Shown here: positions 8,949 to 17,404 of the stretch, one piece after another | Position numbering within the stretch: the first letter of the stretch is position 1 | How the letters are laid out: every line of letters begins with the position of its first letter | Source: Maribacter sp. | GTDB taxonomy: Bacteria; Bacteroidota; Bacteroidia; Flavobacteriales; Flavobacteriaceae | DNA: 64,000 nt | Direction: 5' to 3' | Assembly: GCA_022865355.1 (NCBI GenBank) | Contig: JALHST010000272.1 | Location: 21,414 to 85,413 of the forward strand | Translations under genes and position numbers: made by a program | Notes under the pieces: model-generated | What the model saw: the letters and a program-made list of their open reading frames with translations, nothing else | Databases searched by the model: none | What the model was told of the DNA's origin: nothing

Positions 8949-10232
8949 ATGAAAACTTCTCTTGTTTATATCTTCTTGATTTTAATCTCCTTTTCAGTTC
9001 TAAGCTGTTCTTCAAGTTCAGATACGGAACCGGTATTAGAAGTAAAAACATTCACCCTAACTGTTTCTGCAACTCCATCGGAGGGAGGAACCGTATCTCC
9101 ATCAAGTGGTACTTATGATGAAGGAAAATCTGTACAATTGACAGGAACTCCTTCCACTGGGTATGTTTTTAAGGAATGGACAGGGGGGTTGACCGGATCA
9201 ACAAACCCCATTTCGGTTACCATGAATTCCAATAAAAATATTACAGGTGTTTTTGAAATTGGAAACCCAATCTACCTTGATGGTAATGGAGTTACCATAA
9301 AATCTTATGATTGGGGCAATATTGGGGATACAGGTGAGATTAATGGTATCACTTATACCATTGTTGATGAAGATATGTTGAGATTGATGGCAAACAATGG
9401 TGAAGATGTTACAAAAGTTTGTACAACCAAAATTACCGATATGAGTACTATGTTTTATGGTTCTCCATTCAACCAAGATATCGGTTCTTGGGATGTGAGC
9501 AGTGTTACCGATATGAGTGATATGTTTAAACTTTCTCCATTCAACCAAGATATCGGCTCTTGGGATGTGGGCAGTGTTACCTATATGAGTTATATGTTTC
9601 AGGGTTCCCCATTCAACCAAGATATCGGATCCTGGGATGTGGGCAATGTTACCGATATGAGTGGTATGTTTCAGGGTTCTCCATTCAACCAAGACATAAG
9701 TTCTTGGATTGTTAGCAATGTTACCGATATGGGTTATATGTTTCAGGGTTCTCCATTCAACCAAGACATAAGTTCTTGGGATGTGAGCAATGTAACCGAT
9801 ATGAGTTATATGTTTAAGGAAACACCATTCGATCAAGATATAAGTTCTTGGAATGTGGGCAGTGTTACCAATATGGCCGGTATGTTTGCGGATTCCCAAT
9901 TCAACCAAGATATCGGTTTATGGATTGTGAGTAGTGTTGCCGATATGAGTGGTATGTTTCAGGGTTCTCCATTCAACCAAGATATCGGTTCTTGGATTGT
10001 GAGTAGTGTTACCAATATGAATTTTATGTTTGCGGATTAACTATTTGATCAAATTATAGGTTTATGGGATGTTAGCAGTGTTACCAATATGAGTTATATG
10101 TTTTCGAATTCCCAATTCAATCAAGATTTAAGTGCTTGGAATGTGGATAAGGTATTAAGTTGTGGTTCTTTTGGTAATCATATGCAATGGACAATGCCAC
10201 AACCGATCTTTATGAACTGTAATCCTAATTAA
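8949..10232 (+). pseudogene. BspA-like DUF285 lipoprotein gene with in-frame stop
   Basis: The start at 8949 gives MKTSLVYIFLILISFSVLSC, a lipoprotein signal. Then comes one InlB-B-type repeat (VSATPSEGGTVSPSSGTYDEG...GYVFKEWTGG) and a run of DUF285 repeats of about 23 residues (SPFNQDIGSWDVSSVTDMSDMF). A TAA at 10038-10040 interrupts the repeat MFAD-stop-LFDQ, yet the same frame continues through two more repeats to WTMPQPIFMNCNPN and a TAA at 10230. That C-terminal motif is the usual end of these surface proteins. The intact frame would encode about 427 residues. Either a recent nonsense mutation or a shortened but expressed lipoprotein of 363 residues is possible. DUF285 repeats are leucine-rich-repeat-like and linked with surface adhesion. 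The gene lies in the tRNA cargo and between long direct repeats. Confidence 0.8.
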
Positions 10233-10241
10233 TAGGGATTA

Positions 10242-10315
10242 GTTTCTTGGAACCAACAACTATCTTTTCCTTCCAACCCCAAAAAGGTACGTTTTCATAT
10301 CGAGGTTAGTTTTTT
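10242..10315 (+). repeat. Right direct repeat flanking the BspA-like gene
   Basis: This is the partner of 8765-8838. It begins ten bases after the terminal stop codon of the BspA-like frame and ends in a T tract. Same orientation, so the unit is a direct-repeat cassette, not an inverted-repeat transposon. Confidence 0.75.
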
Positions 10316-10468
10316 TTACTCCGATAAAAATATATACAATATATTTCTCCCTCCATAAGTTAGAGTACCCCTCAAAAAAGGATAAAAATCAATAAAATAA
10401 CCCTCTTAGAGGGATAATTAAAATTATATATAATTGATAATCAAATATATAACTTAATGGTTAAGGTA
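10316..10468. other. AT-rich gap with no gene seen
   Basis: Very AT-rich sequence between the cassette repeat and the second tRNA-end copy. I see no open frame with protein character and no RNA gene. Confidence 0.5.
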
Positions 10469-10481
10469 CAGGTGGGACCAC
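10469..10481 (+). repeat. att-like direct repeat, copy 2
   Basis: Exact 13-bp copy of the tRNA 3' end (CAGGTGGGACCAC), preceded by TGGTT at the same distance as in the tRNA. The intervening six bases differ. No D arm or anticodon arm precedes it, so it is a tRNA-end fragment and not a tRNA gene. Confidence 0.75.
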
Positions 10482-10484
10482 ATC

Positions 10485-10524
10485 AAATAGAAAACGCACG
10501 CCTAAGGGCGTGGGTTTTCTATTT
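10485..10524 (+). terminator. Strong 18-bp hairpin after att-like copy 2
   Basis: AAATAGAAAACGCACGCC and GGCGTGGGTTTTCTATTT form an 18-bp stem with one mismatch and a TAAG loop. The 3' arm contains TTTT. It could act as a bidirectional terminator. The position directly after the tRNA-end copy mirrors the terminator after copy 3. Confidence 0.55.
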
Positions 10525-10565
10525 GCAAAAGAGGGCACCCTCTGGTCCATCCCGCCTCGGGCGGA

Positions 10566-10919
10566 ATGAACCCAGGCATCAATTCTTTGTTGAAAATAGT
10601 ATCTTCGGGACTATCAAAAGAATGGAAAATGCCCAAAAGCAACAAAGCCATCTCTTGGATAGACCTATTGAAGCAACTTGTAGAGGTCTTTTTTAAAAGC
10701 ACTCGTCAAAGCAAACAGGGAAGGACCTGGCACCAGCACGTGGTACCCTATGATAACGGTTGGGCCGTAAGGCGTGAGGGGAATAAACGTATCACCTCTA
10801 AACACCAACGACAGGATACGGCCATTAATAAAGCAAAACGGCTGGCCAGAAAATACAAGGCTGATGTAATTATCCATAGAGCGGATGGTACCATACGCGA
10901 TCGTATAAACTATGATTAA
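10566..10919 (+). CDS. DUF2188 domain protein
   Basis: Protein of up to 117 residues. The C-terminal 60 residues carry the DUF2188 pattern: HQHVVPYDNGWAVRREGNKR, then TSKHQRQDTAINKAKRLARK, then ADVIIHRADGTIRDRINYD. Such small proteins of unknown function are widespread and often found on mobile or accessory DNA. The first 50 residues are not conserved family sequence, and the ATG at 10588-proximal region or later could be the true start. It is the first gene of the second tRNA cargo segment. Confidence 0.7.
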   Translation: MNPGINSLLKIVSSGLSKEWKMPKSNKAISWIDLLKQLVEVFFKSTRQSKQGRTWHQHVVPYDNGWAVRREGNKRITSKHQRQDTAINKAKRLARKYKADVIIHRADGTIRDRINYD

Positions 10920-10979
10920 TGTAAAATGATTCAATCCCTACCCATCCCTGGCCCCCGGGAGGGGAATAGGTTCTAATAG

Positions 10980-11051
10980 AGTTTTGATCCTGTATTTGAT
11001 GATGCTGAGGTTGGTAGTATAGCGGAGTATTTGAGGAAGTTGCTAAACTAA
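10980..11051 (+). pseudogene. Possible C-terminal gene remnant
   Basis: After a TAG at 10977, the frame reads SFDPVFDDAEVGSIAEYLRK and then LLN and a stop. The last part looks like an amphipathic C-terminal helix, but no start codon or upstream coding part exists. It may be the tail of a gene deleted during rearrangement of the cargo, or chance. No family is recognised. Confidence 0.2.
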
Positions 11052-11130
11052 GACGTACAACAGGCATCAACCTGCCGTGTCTCTTCCAAATGAATGCTAC
11101 CCCTCACAGCTACACTGTCCCCCATGATCT

Positions 11131-11520
11131 TCACAATGTCACCCGTGTGATCTCCACTCCTTCGGGATGGGAAATTCCAGCTTCCTTTTCGGCTGTGATA
11201 AAGATCTCTGAGCCTACAAAAGAGGTGATCGTTTTTAACTCGGAGTCTTCCCCATTCTCATTGTAAAGCGCCCCGATATTTTTGACCCCGTTTTCCTCAC
11301 TGACCAACCAGACCACATAGGCCGTGGCGCTGTTGCTCACCCGCTCTGGGCTGGCCAGATATTTGGCCTTTACCGAGATCTCATTGTTGTCTTTGTTATT
11401 CGTTTTTTGCTTTACTGTGATTTCCGCTGCGGGCGCCAGATCGGAAACCGGAAACGTCTTGGTACTGGCGCAGGAAGCGAATAGCATGAGTAAAACAAGG
11501 GATATAAGTTTAGTTTTCAT
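11131..11520 (-). CDS. Small lipoprotein, unknown function
   Basis: Protein of 129 residues with a clear lipoprotein signal, MKTKLISLVLLMLFASCAST (Cys17). The mature part is predicted all-beta: alternating pattern in AEITVKQKTNNKDNNEISVKAKYL and TAYVVWLVSEENGVKNIGAL, which resembles a small immunoglobulin-like or anti-sigma-associated beta sandwich. I do not recognise the family. It is in the second cargo segment and is divergent from the following small lipoprotein gene, with about 205 bp between them. Confidence 0.6.
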   Translation of the reverse strand: MKTKLISLVLLMLFASCASTKTFPVSDLAPAAEITVKQKTNNKDNNEISVKAKYLASPERVSNSATAYVVWLVSEENGVKNIGALYNENGEDSELKTITSFVGSEIFITAEKEAGISHPEGVEITRVTL

Positions 11521-11725
11521 AGGTACTACTTTTTAGCGTCTCGCTTACAGTTCTTTAAAAGTACGCATTTTCTATGAAGAAGGAAAGCTCTGGTTAATGT
11601 GATTATGATACTCGTGCTGAACTCTCTTATTTGCCTGGCTAAAGAATTGGTCAGCATGTGGACCGATGAATTCTGCTCCCTGAAAGCAACCAAACCCCTA
11701 CTTTTAACTCTTAAAAGAAAAAGCT

Positions 11726-12019
11726 ATGACCCGCTTTAGCCTATTTTTCCTGTTTCTTTTCCTTTCCTGTAATTCTTCATTTGACCCCCTGGATAGGGAT
11801 GTTTGGATGCTGAGCAGCACTTATGGCTATATGACCCAAACGGAGCAGGACGCAGCTGAGCTGCCCTATACCGAGACGGTGGAGTTTGTCTCAGACGGTT
11901 TGTTTCTTAAGTCGCGCTTCACCCAGACCGATTCTGAGGTGGCAGCGGGCCGCTGGAGCGCCACCAACCGGGATGCAAGGCAGCTTATGGGGAGTCTTCC
12001 AAATATAATAATATTTTGA
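11726..12019 (+). CDS. Small lipoprotein, probably 3' truncated
   Basis: Protein of 97 residues beginning MTRFSLFFLFLFLSC, a lipoprotein signal. The mature part (DVWMLSSTYGYMTQTEQDAAELPYTETVEF, then GRWSATNRDARQLMG) resembles the start of a lipocalin-like or beta-barrel lipoprotein. The frame ends abruptly with the non-typical tail SLPNIIIF where the DNA turns strongly AT-rich. I infer that the gene was cut by a rearrangement near 11995, about 200 bp before the third tRNA-end copy. Confidence 0.5.
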   Translation: MTRFSLFFLFLFLSCNSSFDPLDRDVWMLSSTYGYMTQTEQDAAELPYTETVEFVSDGLFLKSRFTQTDSEVAAGRWSATNRDARQLMGSLPNIIIF

Positions 12020-12203
12020 TAATCAGTCTTTTGTTTAATTCTAGGTTATGTATGAGCCTAAGTGTGACTTTAATTTTATCGTATATATTCGTTGAACTTC
12101 TGGTTATTAATGGAACTAAGGAAGTTCCATATTGGAACTATTAGAGTTCTACTTTAAAATGTAATATGTTGATAATCAGTATTAAAATAGAATGGTTCTA
12201 TTC

Positions 12204-12216
12204 CAGGTGGGACCAC
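12204..12216 (+). repeat. att-like direct repeat, copy 3
   Basis: Third exact copy of CAGGTGGGACCAC. Here the upstream context TGGTTCTATTC resembles the T arm TGGTTCGAGCC more closely than in copy 2. It is followed immediately by a strong terminator, so this is probably the original chromosomal 3' flank of the tRNA gene. Confidence 0.75.
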
Positions 12217-12219
12217 AAG

Positions 12220-12251
12220 AAAAAGCCTTCTTTGAAAAAAGAAGGCTTTTT
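12220..12251 (+). terminator. Intrinsic terminator, probably the original one of the tRNA
   Basis: AAAAAGCCTTCTTT and AAAGAAGGCTTTTT form a perfect 14-bp stem with a 4-nt loop and end in T residues. There is no gene to terminate on the plus strand except the displaced tRNA end at 12204. The symmetry would also serve the leftward cyclase gene. Confidence 0.8.
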
Positions 12252-12270
12252 CAATAACCAAATCCCACCC

Positions 12271-12299
12271 GATAGCTCCCGATAACTATCGGGAGGGGC
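12271..12299 (-). repeat. Right copy of a perfect 29-bp inverted repeat
   Basis: Exact reverse complement of 8221-8249. The two copies are 4.05 kb apart and enclose the tRNA and both cargo segments. Confidence 0.85.
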
Positions 12300-12382
12300 T
12301 AAATCCCAGACCTTATTTTAGTTTTTTTTGGAATTTGGAATTTGGAATTTCGGTATTGGCATGAATACATCCTTTCATAAAA

Positions 12383-14416
12383 TTATTTATACCTGTCAAA
12401 ACCATACTGATGATACAATTGCTGGTATCGCTGATCCTGTTTCAAATGATCAAAGAACGGATCGATCTTTAATTTTATGAATTCAGGTTCCCTTTTTAGG
12501 AAAGATCTTTCCAGGCTTGCAAAGCAAGAGTCTGTCATTTGATTCTGGGAATATATTCTTGCCAAATTGTAATCTACACTCGAACTTGGGCCGCCTTGAG
12601 TTTCTTCGAGTAGGTGCAGAAGCTCCTTGCTTTCGGTAACCTTACCTTCTTTTAAATAGGAGATGCAGAGCAGACTCAATAGGTTTTCGGAAAGTGTTGC
12701 CGCGTTTTTTAGTAAGCGTGGGTTGAGGCCTTGAATGACACTTGCATAGTTTCCTGAATAAAATTTTGAAGCAAAATACAGATGGTCAAAATTCCATTTT
12801 TCCGGGAATAGTTTTTTCCCTTCCGCAATATATTTTTCAGCTTCGGTAAATTTCTTTTTATACATATTGGCGCTGGCCACGATTACATATCCGTTCCAGT
12901 CGGCGGGGTCTGAACTGATTGCATCAAGCCCCAGTTTTTCAGCTTTATCAAATTCACCCATCCAAAGAAGGAAATACGCATACCTGTTCTTGATCAAAGA
13001 AGCCGATGGATTGAGCTTAATAGATTTTTCAAAGTTCATCTTTGCAGTAGGGTAATCGAGTTCGATGGTCCATGCCAATAGGGCAAGTGCTGAATACCCT
13101 TCTGCTAGATTGGGATCAAGCGCGACAGACCTGTTGGCAAATTCCTTGGTTTCCCGAATGACATTTACATCGGTATAGGTGCTAGAGCCATTGATTTTCC
13201 AGATCTTGGCCAAAGCAAGAAAGGCATACGCTGGTGCAAATGATGAATCTAAGGCGACGGCCTGTTGATTATATTCAATGCTCCTGTCATAGTTCTGTTC
13301 TTTATAGGCGTACAGTCCTTTGAGGTAAAGTGAATACACTTCGGGGTCGGTTTGTTTCTTGTTTAATCTTGGTTTTTCCTCCTGAGAAAGGGTAATTTTA
13401 AGTTTCTCGACTATTTTATTGGCAATACTGTCCTGGATTGCAAAAATATCCTTTGATTCCTTATCAAATCGTTGCGACCATATCGTTGAATCTTCTTTTA
13501 CACTGATAAGCTTCGTGATGATCCTGAGGATATTCCCGGATTTTTGTATACTTCCTTCAAGGATGATATTTACGCCTAGTTTATCTCCTATCGTGCGGGC
13601 ATCAAAATCTTTTCCTTTGTATTGAAAAGAAGAAGTGCGCCCGATAACTTTTAAATCTTTAATGATCGTTATTGAATTGATTATTTCATCTGCCAAGCCA
13701 TCACTGAGGTATTCCTGGTCCTTCCCTGGGCTCATATCGGTAAATGGAAGAATAGCAATTGATTTTACATGGGTCGCGGGGTCCACTTTTTTTGTGGGGA
13801 GAAAGTTTATGAGAAAGTATCCTGATGCCGAAAGGGCGATTATCACAAATAAAACCACTAGGGTCTTTGGGGTAGGCTTTATTTTTTGGGCAACCTGGGA
13901 AGTTGGCAAATCGGTATCGGGCGCTGTAACCACCTCGTAGATCTTCACCGGTTCTTTTACATTTTTAAGAGGTTGTGCTTTTACAAACCGGGTCACAATG
14001 TCTTTCTTGTTGAGCACATTATCATGAACTACTTCTGAGATAAAAATGCTTCCGGGATTTGCGATGGCCTGGATACGAGCAGCGATATTCACCCCATCAC
14101 CAAACACATCGTCATTCTCGAAGACCACTTCACCCATATGAATCCCAATTCGTAATTGAAATTCTTTTAGGGCGTTGCACGCTGCCTGTATTTTAATAGC
14201 TGCGTTTACCGCATCGGAAACGGTATTGAAACTGGCCATTACCCCATCCCCCAATTCTTTTATCCATCTGCCATTAAATCGTTCAATGATGGGCTTTTGT
14301 AATTGTCGGTTTTTACGCAACAATTCAAAGGCTCTGTTTTCATCATTTCCCATTAAAGAAGTGTAGCCGACAATGTCAGTAAACATAATTACAGCGAGCT
14401 GACGGGACTGGGACAT
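12383..14416 (-). CDS. Adenylate cyclase (class III) with TolB-like domain and TPRs
   Basis: Protein of 677 residues. Residues 1-170 form a class III cyclase domain: metal Asp14 (FTDIVGYT) and Asp57 (IKELGDG), adenine-specifying Lys53 and Asp103 (DVFGDGVN), and transition-state Asn110 and Arg114 (VNIAAR). All key residues are present, so ATP cyclisation is likely. One TM segment lies at about 182-205. Residues about 215-340 match the TolB N-terminal/FlgO-like region (SIAILPFTDMSPGKDQEYLSDGLADEIINSI). The rest is TPR repeats. The TM orientation places the cyclase in the cytoplasm and TPRs outside, suggesting a one-component signalling device. It shares the TolB-like plus TPR layout with the gene at 54346. 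Confidence 0.88.
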   Translation of the reverse strand: MSQSRQLAVIMFTDIVGYTSLMGNDENRAFELLRKNRQLQKPIIERFNGRWIKELGDGVMASFNTVSDAVNAAIKIQAACNALKEFQLRIGIHMGEVVFENDDVFGDGVNIAARIQAIANPGSIFISEVVHDNVLNKKDIVTRFVKAQPLKNVKEPVKIYEVVTAPDTDLPTSQVAQKIKPTPKTLVVLFVIIALSASGYFLINFLPTKKVDPATHVKSIAILPFTDMSPGKDQEYLSDGLADEIINSITIIKDLKVIGRTSSFQYKGKDFDARTIGDKLGVNIILEGSIQKSGNILRIITKLISVKEDSTIWSQRFDKESKDIFAIQDSIANKIVEKLKITLSQEEKPRLNKKQTDPEVYSLYLKGLYAYKEQNYDRSIEYNQQAVALDSSFAPAYAFLALAKIWKINGSSTYTDVNVIRETKEFANRSVALDPNLAEGYSALALLAWTIELDYPTAKMNFEKSIKLNPSASLIKNRYAYFLLWMGEFDKAEKLGLDAISSDPADWNGYVIVASANMYKKKFTEAEKYIAEGKKLFPEKWNFDHLYFASKFYSGNYASVIQGLNPRLLKNAATLSENLLSLLCISYLKEGKVTESKELLHLLEETQGGPSSSVDYNLARIYSQNQMTDSCFASLERSFLKREPEFIKLKIDPFFDHLKQDQRYQQLYHQYGFDRYK

Positions 14417-14887
14417 AGCCTATAAATTCATTTAAATTTTTTCCAATTTCATCACATTGTAAGTCCTTGCGAATACCGCATGAAGCAGTTGTTATTTGAG
14501 CCTATTCGATATTATATCAAGTTTTAGGATAAAGATATAGATAGTGATCATTCGTTGATTTAAAAAGGCCTCTTAATTTTATTTTTTGATTCGATGCCAA
14601 AAGTGTTGCGCAAACTGGTATAAAACAACCCGCGACTTTTTGTAGCCATTGAGATGCATTACAATAACGTAATTTTGAAGAATTTTAGTCGGTTTTTGGG
14701 ACATTCCAGCTTAAAGATGACCCAGGAGTAATATGGAAAGATTGTCCCGAATAGGGCCAGTTTAGAGATGGAAAGGATTTCAAAGAAATCGAGTTAAAGT
14801 CAATCAAAGAATAAAATAAGTTAATGCAGGCAGATGGACTCATTATGAGCGCCTTTCCATTTTTTCTGAAGCAGGTTGGTAAACCAA
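14417..14887. other. Intergenic stretch, nothing recognised
   Basis: About 470 bp upstream of the cyclase gene and downstream of a DUF6090 gene. I see no open frame with protein character, RNA gene or strong hairpin. It must contain the cyclase promoter, which I cannot place. Confidence 0.5.
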
Positions 14888-15673
14888 TTAATTTGTCTTC
14901 AATTTGGTTTCAATATCCTGAATAATTCTGGCCCCTAATTGTTTAATTTCCCCGTAATTAACCTGAATATCTAAATTGGAGCCATGCCTGGCCATCATGG
15001 CAAAAACAGCCGGATGGCGAGATACCTTCTTTAACGTAATTTGGCTTTCCTGCCAAAACTCTGGATCTATTTCTATGGTACCTCCCAAATAATCACCTAT
15101 AAAACCATTTATCCTTCCCCACTCTGGCGAGAATTCTTGAGTCATCAGATCAATTTGCATTGCTTGAGAATATGTATTGGCATGGTCGACCAAATTGTTT
15201 ATTATACCTGCTTTCCTGTAATATTCAAAAATGGACTCTGCCAAATCCGTACCCTGAATTTTTCCTATAAGCCCTGAGGTCTTCATACTTTCAAAGCCGC
15301 TTTGATTGCAATTGAAATTTTCGACCTCAAAAGAAGAAATTATAATTTGAGCCAGAAACGAGGCTTCATGAACGTCATAATAGTCCTTGTGAGCTAAGGG
15401 CCAAAATTCTTGAGCATGACCTGTTACAGAATCCCGCTGATTTTTCAAATTTTGAATTACGGGAAGGTCACTTTTGATGTTTTGTGCAATGGTAAGTAGG
15501 TATTCATTTAATTCTTTTTCTTCACTTCGTACCGTATTCCAATTATTAACTTGCAATGCGATCAATATCCCGATCACCACCAGTACGATCTCCCCAATGG
15601 CATATCGCATATATTTTAAAGGCTTATTTTCATCTGCGAGTTTTTTACGGATTTTACGAAAGAACGGGATCAT
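14888..15673 (-). CDS. DUF6090 family membrane protein, paralogue 1
   Basis: Protein of 261 residues. The N-terminus MIPFFRKIRKKLADENKPLK followed by YMRYAIGEIVLVVIGILIALQVNNWN is the signature of DUF6090: a basic cytoplasmic stub and one TM helix at about 28-47. The remaining 210 residues are helical and presumably periplasmic. The function is unknown. Two more paralogues lie at 22154 and 23804; the first 50 residues are nearly identical among them while the rest diverges. All three share the promoter/leader module described separately. Confidence 0.85.
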   Translation of the reverse strand: MIPFFRKIRKKLADENKPLKYMRYAIGEIVLVVIGILIALQVNNWNTVRSEEKELNEYLLTIAQNIKSDLPVIQNLKNQRDSVTGHAQEFWPLAHKDYYDVHEASFLAQIIISSFEVENFNCNQSGFESMKTSGLIGKIQGTDLAESIFEYYRKAGIINNLVDHANTYSQAMQIDLMTQEFSPEWGRINGFIGDYLGGTIEIDPEFWQESQITLKKVSRHPAVFAMMARHGSNLDIQVNYGEIKQLGARIIQDIETKLKTN

Positions 15674-15699
15674 AAGAAGGTAGTGGTTGGTTGTACTTC

Positions 15700-15707
15700 C
15701 TAAGGTA
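15700..15707 (-). promoter_or_regulatory. Shared promoter module of DUF6090 paralogue 1 (-7 TACCTTAG)
   Basis: On the minus strand TACCTTAG stands 26 nt before the ATG, within a conserved block (TAATAATTCxxTACCTTAGG, then a leader with ACAACCAACC). TTTTG lies 17 nt upstream as a candidate -33. The same block precedes the genes at 22154, 23092 and 23804. Confidence 0.6.
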
Positions 15708-15847
15708 ATGAATTATTAAAAGTCCAAAATGCCATTCCTATTTATTCCCTCGAATATTATAGGAATTTTCTATTGAGGGTAACGGATGGAATTAATTACG
15801 GATCATGTAATGCGTTCTGATTTATATGAAGGCCTTCAAAAGCATAT

Positions 15848-16294
15848 TTATAGATCCACTTGGCGAAGCGCTTTTTTAACAATATCAATATCATTGAACC
15901 CCCTAAAGCCACTAAAACCAATGGAAAGCCTGGTTCCCTCGGAAAGAACAATGGGTTGCCCGCCAACCCAGCCGATTAAATCCGGCAGGTCGATGGGCGA
16001 ATCTTCAGGATCCATAGTTCCGCCAAAAACAATTTTTTCATAATCACCGGTTTTTTGCCCGGTAATCCAGACCTGGCTGGCCTTTTGCCAGGCAATCTTA
16101 AAAAAGGCTCGTTGTCTAAGTTTATCAGTACCGTATACCTTGCCATAAATTTTACCATCTTCCGTGATGATGCAAAGTGCCGTATTGCCTTCAGAGATAC
16201 TCCAATCCTCTGGACTGCCTTTAAACGCAGGAATAAGGATTTCGATTTCCCGAATAATTTGGTCGATGGTCTGGTTGATGTCCCTTGCTTCCAT
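15848..16294 (-). CDS. GlcG/HbpS-family heme-binding-like protein
   Basis: Protein of 148 residues. Features of the GlcG/HbpS fold are the N-terminal helix (INQTIDQIIREIEILIPAF), the beta pair ALCIITEDGKIYGKVYGTD, the helix AFFKIAWQKASQVWITGQKTGDYEKIVF and the closing GWVGGQPIVLSEGTRLSIGFSGFRG. Family members bind heme or act in heme degradation, but the heme ligands are not conserved widely, so heme binding here is only a family-based inference. No signal peptide is present. The gene lies 23 bp downstream of the CBM6-like lipoprotein gene and may share its transcript. Confidence 0.7.
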   Translation of the reverse strand: MEARDINQTIDQIIREIEILIPAFKGSPEDWSISEGNTALCIITEDGKIYGKVYGTDKLRQRAFFKIAWQKASQVWITGQKTGDYEKIVFGGTMDPEDSPIDLPDLIGWVGGQPIVLSEGTRLSIGFSGFRGFNDIDIVKKALRQVDL

Positions 16295-16317
16295 AAAGTC
16301 GTTTTAGAAATGGCAGG

Positions 16318-16998
16318 TTATTTATTTACAAGTTTAAATTCAATGAAATCGTAGTTCATTTGCCCAACCGATACGGTATGAAGCGTAATTGTTTGAATAC
16401 CATTTTTTAAGTGTATTTGCCCCAGGTTTTCCACGAAGTTCCAATGGTGCCATTGACGCCAGGCAATAGGGTCGTCTTTATCAAAAGTTGATTCAACAGT
16501 TAATATCCCAGAACTCCGTTTGTCTTCCGATTCAATGCTGATTTGCCCATTTTGATTGGCTGTGTAAATAAGACCAATTTGATAGGTTCCTGATTTTTGG
16601 ACGTCTACTGTATATTTTGTCCATTCTCCAGGTTCCGTCCATCCTAAATATAACTGCCCTTCTTTCGGTTGTACCCTATTATATTTCGAATTATCAATAC
16701 TGTCATGATACTTGGTGAACGAAATATCCGGGGCTTCCTCCTGTCTAAATGTACTTAAATAGTCTTTGCCCTTGTTCAGATTGCCACTGCCATGGTTTAT
16801 GGTGTCGACATCATGATACCCGATGCCTTCTCCACCAAGATTATAAAATTCACATTGAATTTTGCCAGGTATTTTGGGGGCTTTTTCCAGAAAAAGCGAT
16901 TCAAGTTGTACAGGATTCTTCGTTTGAAGGCTTTTGGTGCCAAGACAGGATAGTAATGCACTAAAAAGAATGCTACTTATATATTTTGAATTGCCCAT
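16318..16998 (-). CDS. Exported CBM6-like carbohydrate-binding protein
   Basis: Protein of 226 residues. The N-terminus has a hydrophobic signal (ISSILFSALLSC) with a possible lipobox Cys near residue 18. From about 45 onward it follows CBM6: IQCEFYNLGGEGIGYHDVD (start of the sandwich, calcium-binding Glu), then YLGWTEPGEWTKYTVDVQKSGTY, then WRQWHHWNF and the closing NGIQTITLHTVSVGQMNYDFIEFK. No catalytic module is attached. This may bind polysaccharide at the outer membrane. It precedes the HbpS-like gene. Confidence 0.75.
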   Translation of the reverse strand: MGNSKYISSILFSALLSCLGTKSLQTKNPVQLESLFLEKAPKIPGKIQCEFYNLGGEGIGYHDVDTINHGSGNLNKGKDYLSTFRQEEAPDISFTKYHDSIDNSKYNRVQPKEGQLYLGWTEPGEWTKYTVDVQKSGTYQIGLIYTANQNGQISIESEDKRSSGILTVESTFDKDDPIAWRQWHHWNFVENLGQIHLKNGIQTITLHTVSVGQMNYDFIEFKLVNK

Positions 16999-17032
16999 TT
17001 TCCTAATATGTTAAAACTACAACGAATCTAAG

Positions 17033-17404
17033 TCAGATTTTGGGAAATTCCCAACCATTCCTATACGTAAGCGCAATAAACTGGCCGGACTCGGAATTGT
17101 CTTTAAAAATAGTTGTTTCTGGAAGCAATTCTAGACGTCCCCTCAAGTATCCATGAAATGTTAGCCATGTCACCATGGCCCCTGCTAAAGCGCCCTTACT
17201 GACCGGAGATGTGTTGTGGCATAGCATAAAGCTATTTTTTTCTGTTTTGGTGTCCCAGGCAGTTGCTTTATTTGCCTCACTTGGAAGGCCGTTTTCGGGC
17301 GCCAGGCAATTCAACCCCCTCGTTCCTACTGCAATCATTGACTCCAACAAGAACATCATTGATTTATTGATTGTAGATTCTAGAAAGGATTCACACAGCT
17401 TCAA
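17033..17404 (-). CDS. Unrecognised ORF, uncertain
   Basis: An open frame of 123 codons, not recognised. It includes segments with some protein character (SFMLCHNTSPVSKGALAGAM, LRGRLELLPETTIFKDN) but no signal, TM or known motif. The opposite strand is also open over part of it, upstream of the small membrane protein gene. It may be a decayed gene or a chance frame. Confidence 0.25.
   Translation of the reverse strand: MKLCESFLESTINKSMMFLLESMIAVGTRGLNCLAPENGLPSEANKATAWDTKTEKNSFMLCHNTSPVSKGALAGAMVTWLTFHGYLRGRLELLPETTIFKDNSESGQFIALTYRNGWEFPKI

Noticed and set aside
8345..12203. A complete integrative element or prophage
   Set aside because: No integrase, excisionase, replication, relaxase or phage structural gene is visible in the interval; only att-like repeats and small cargo genes are.
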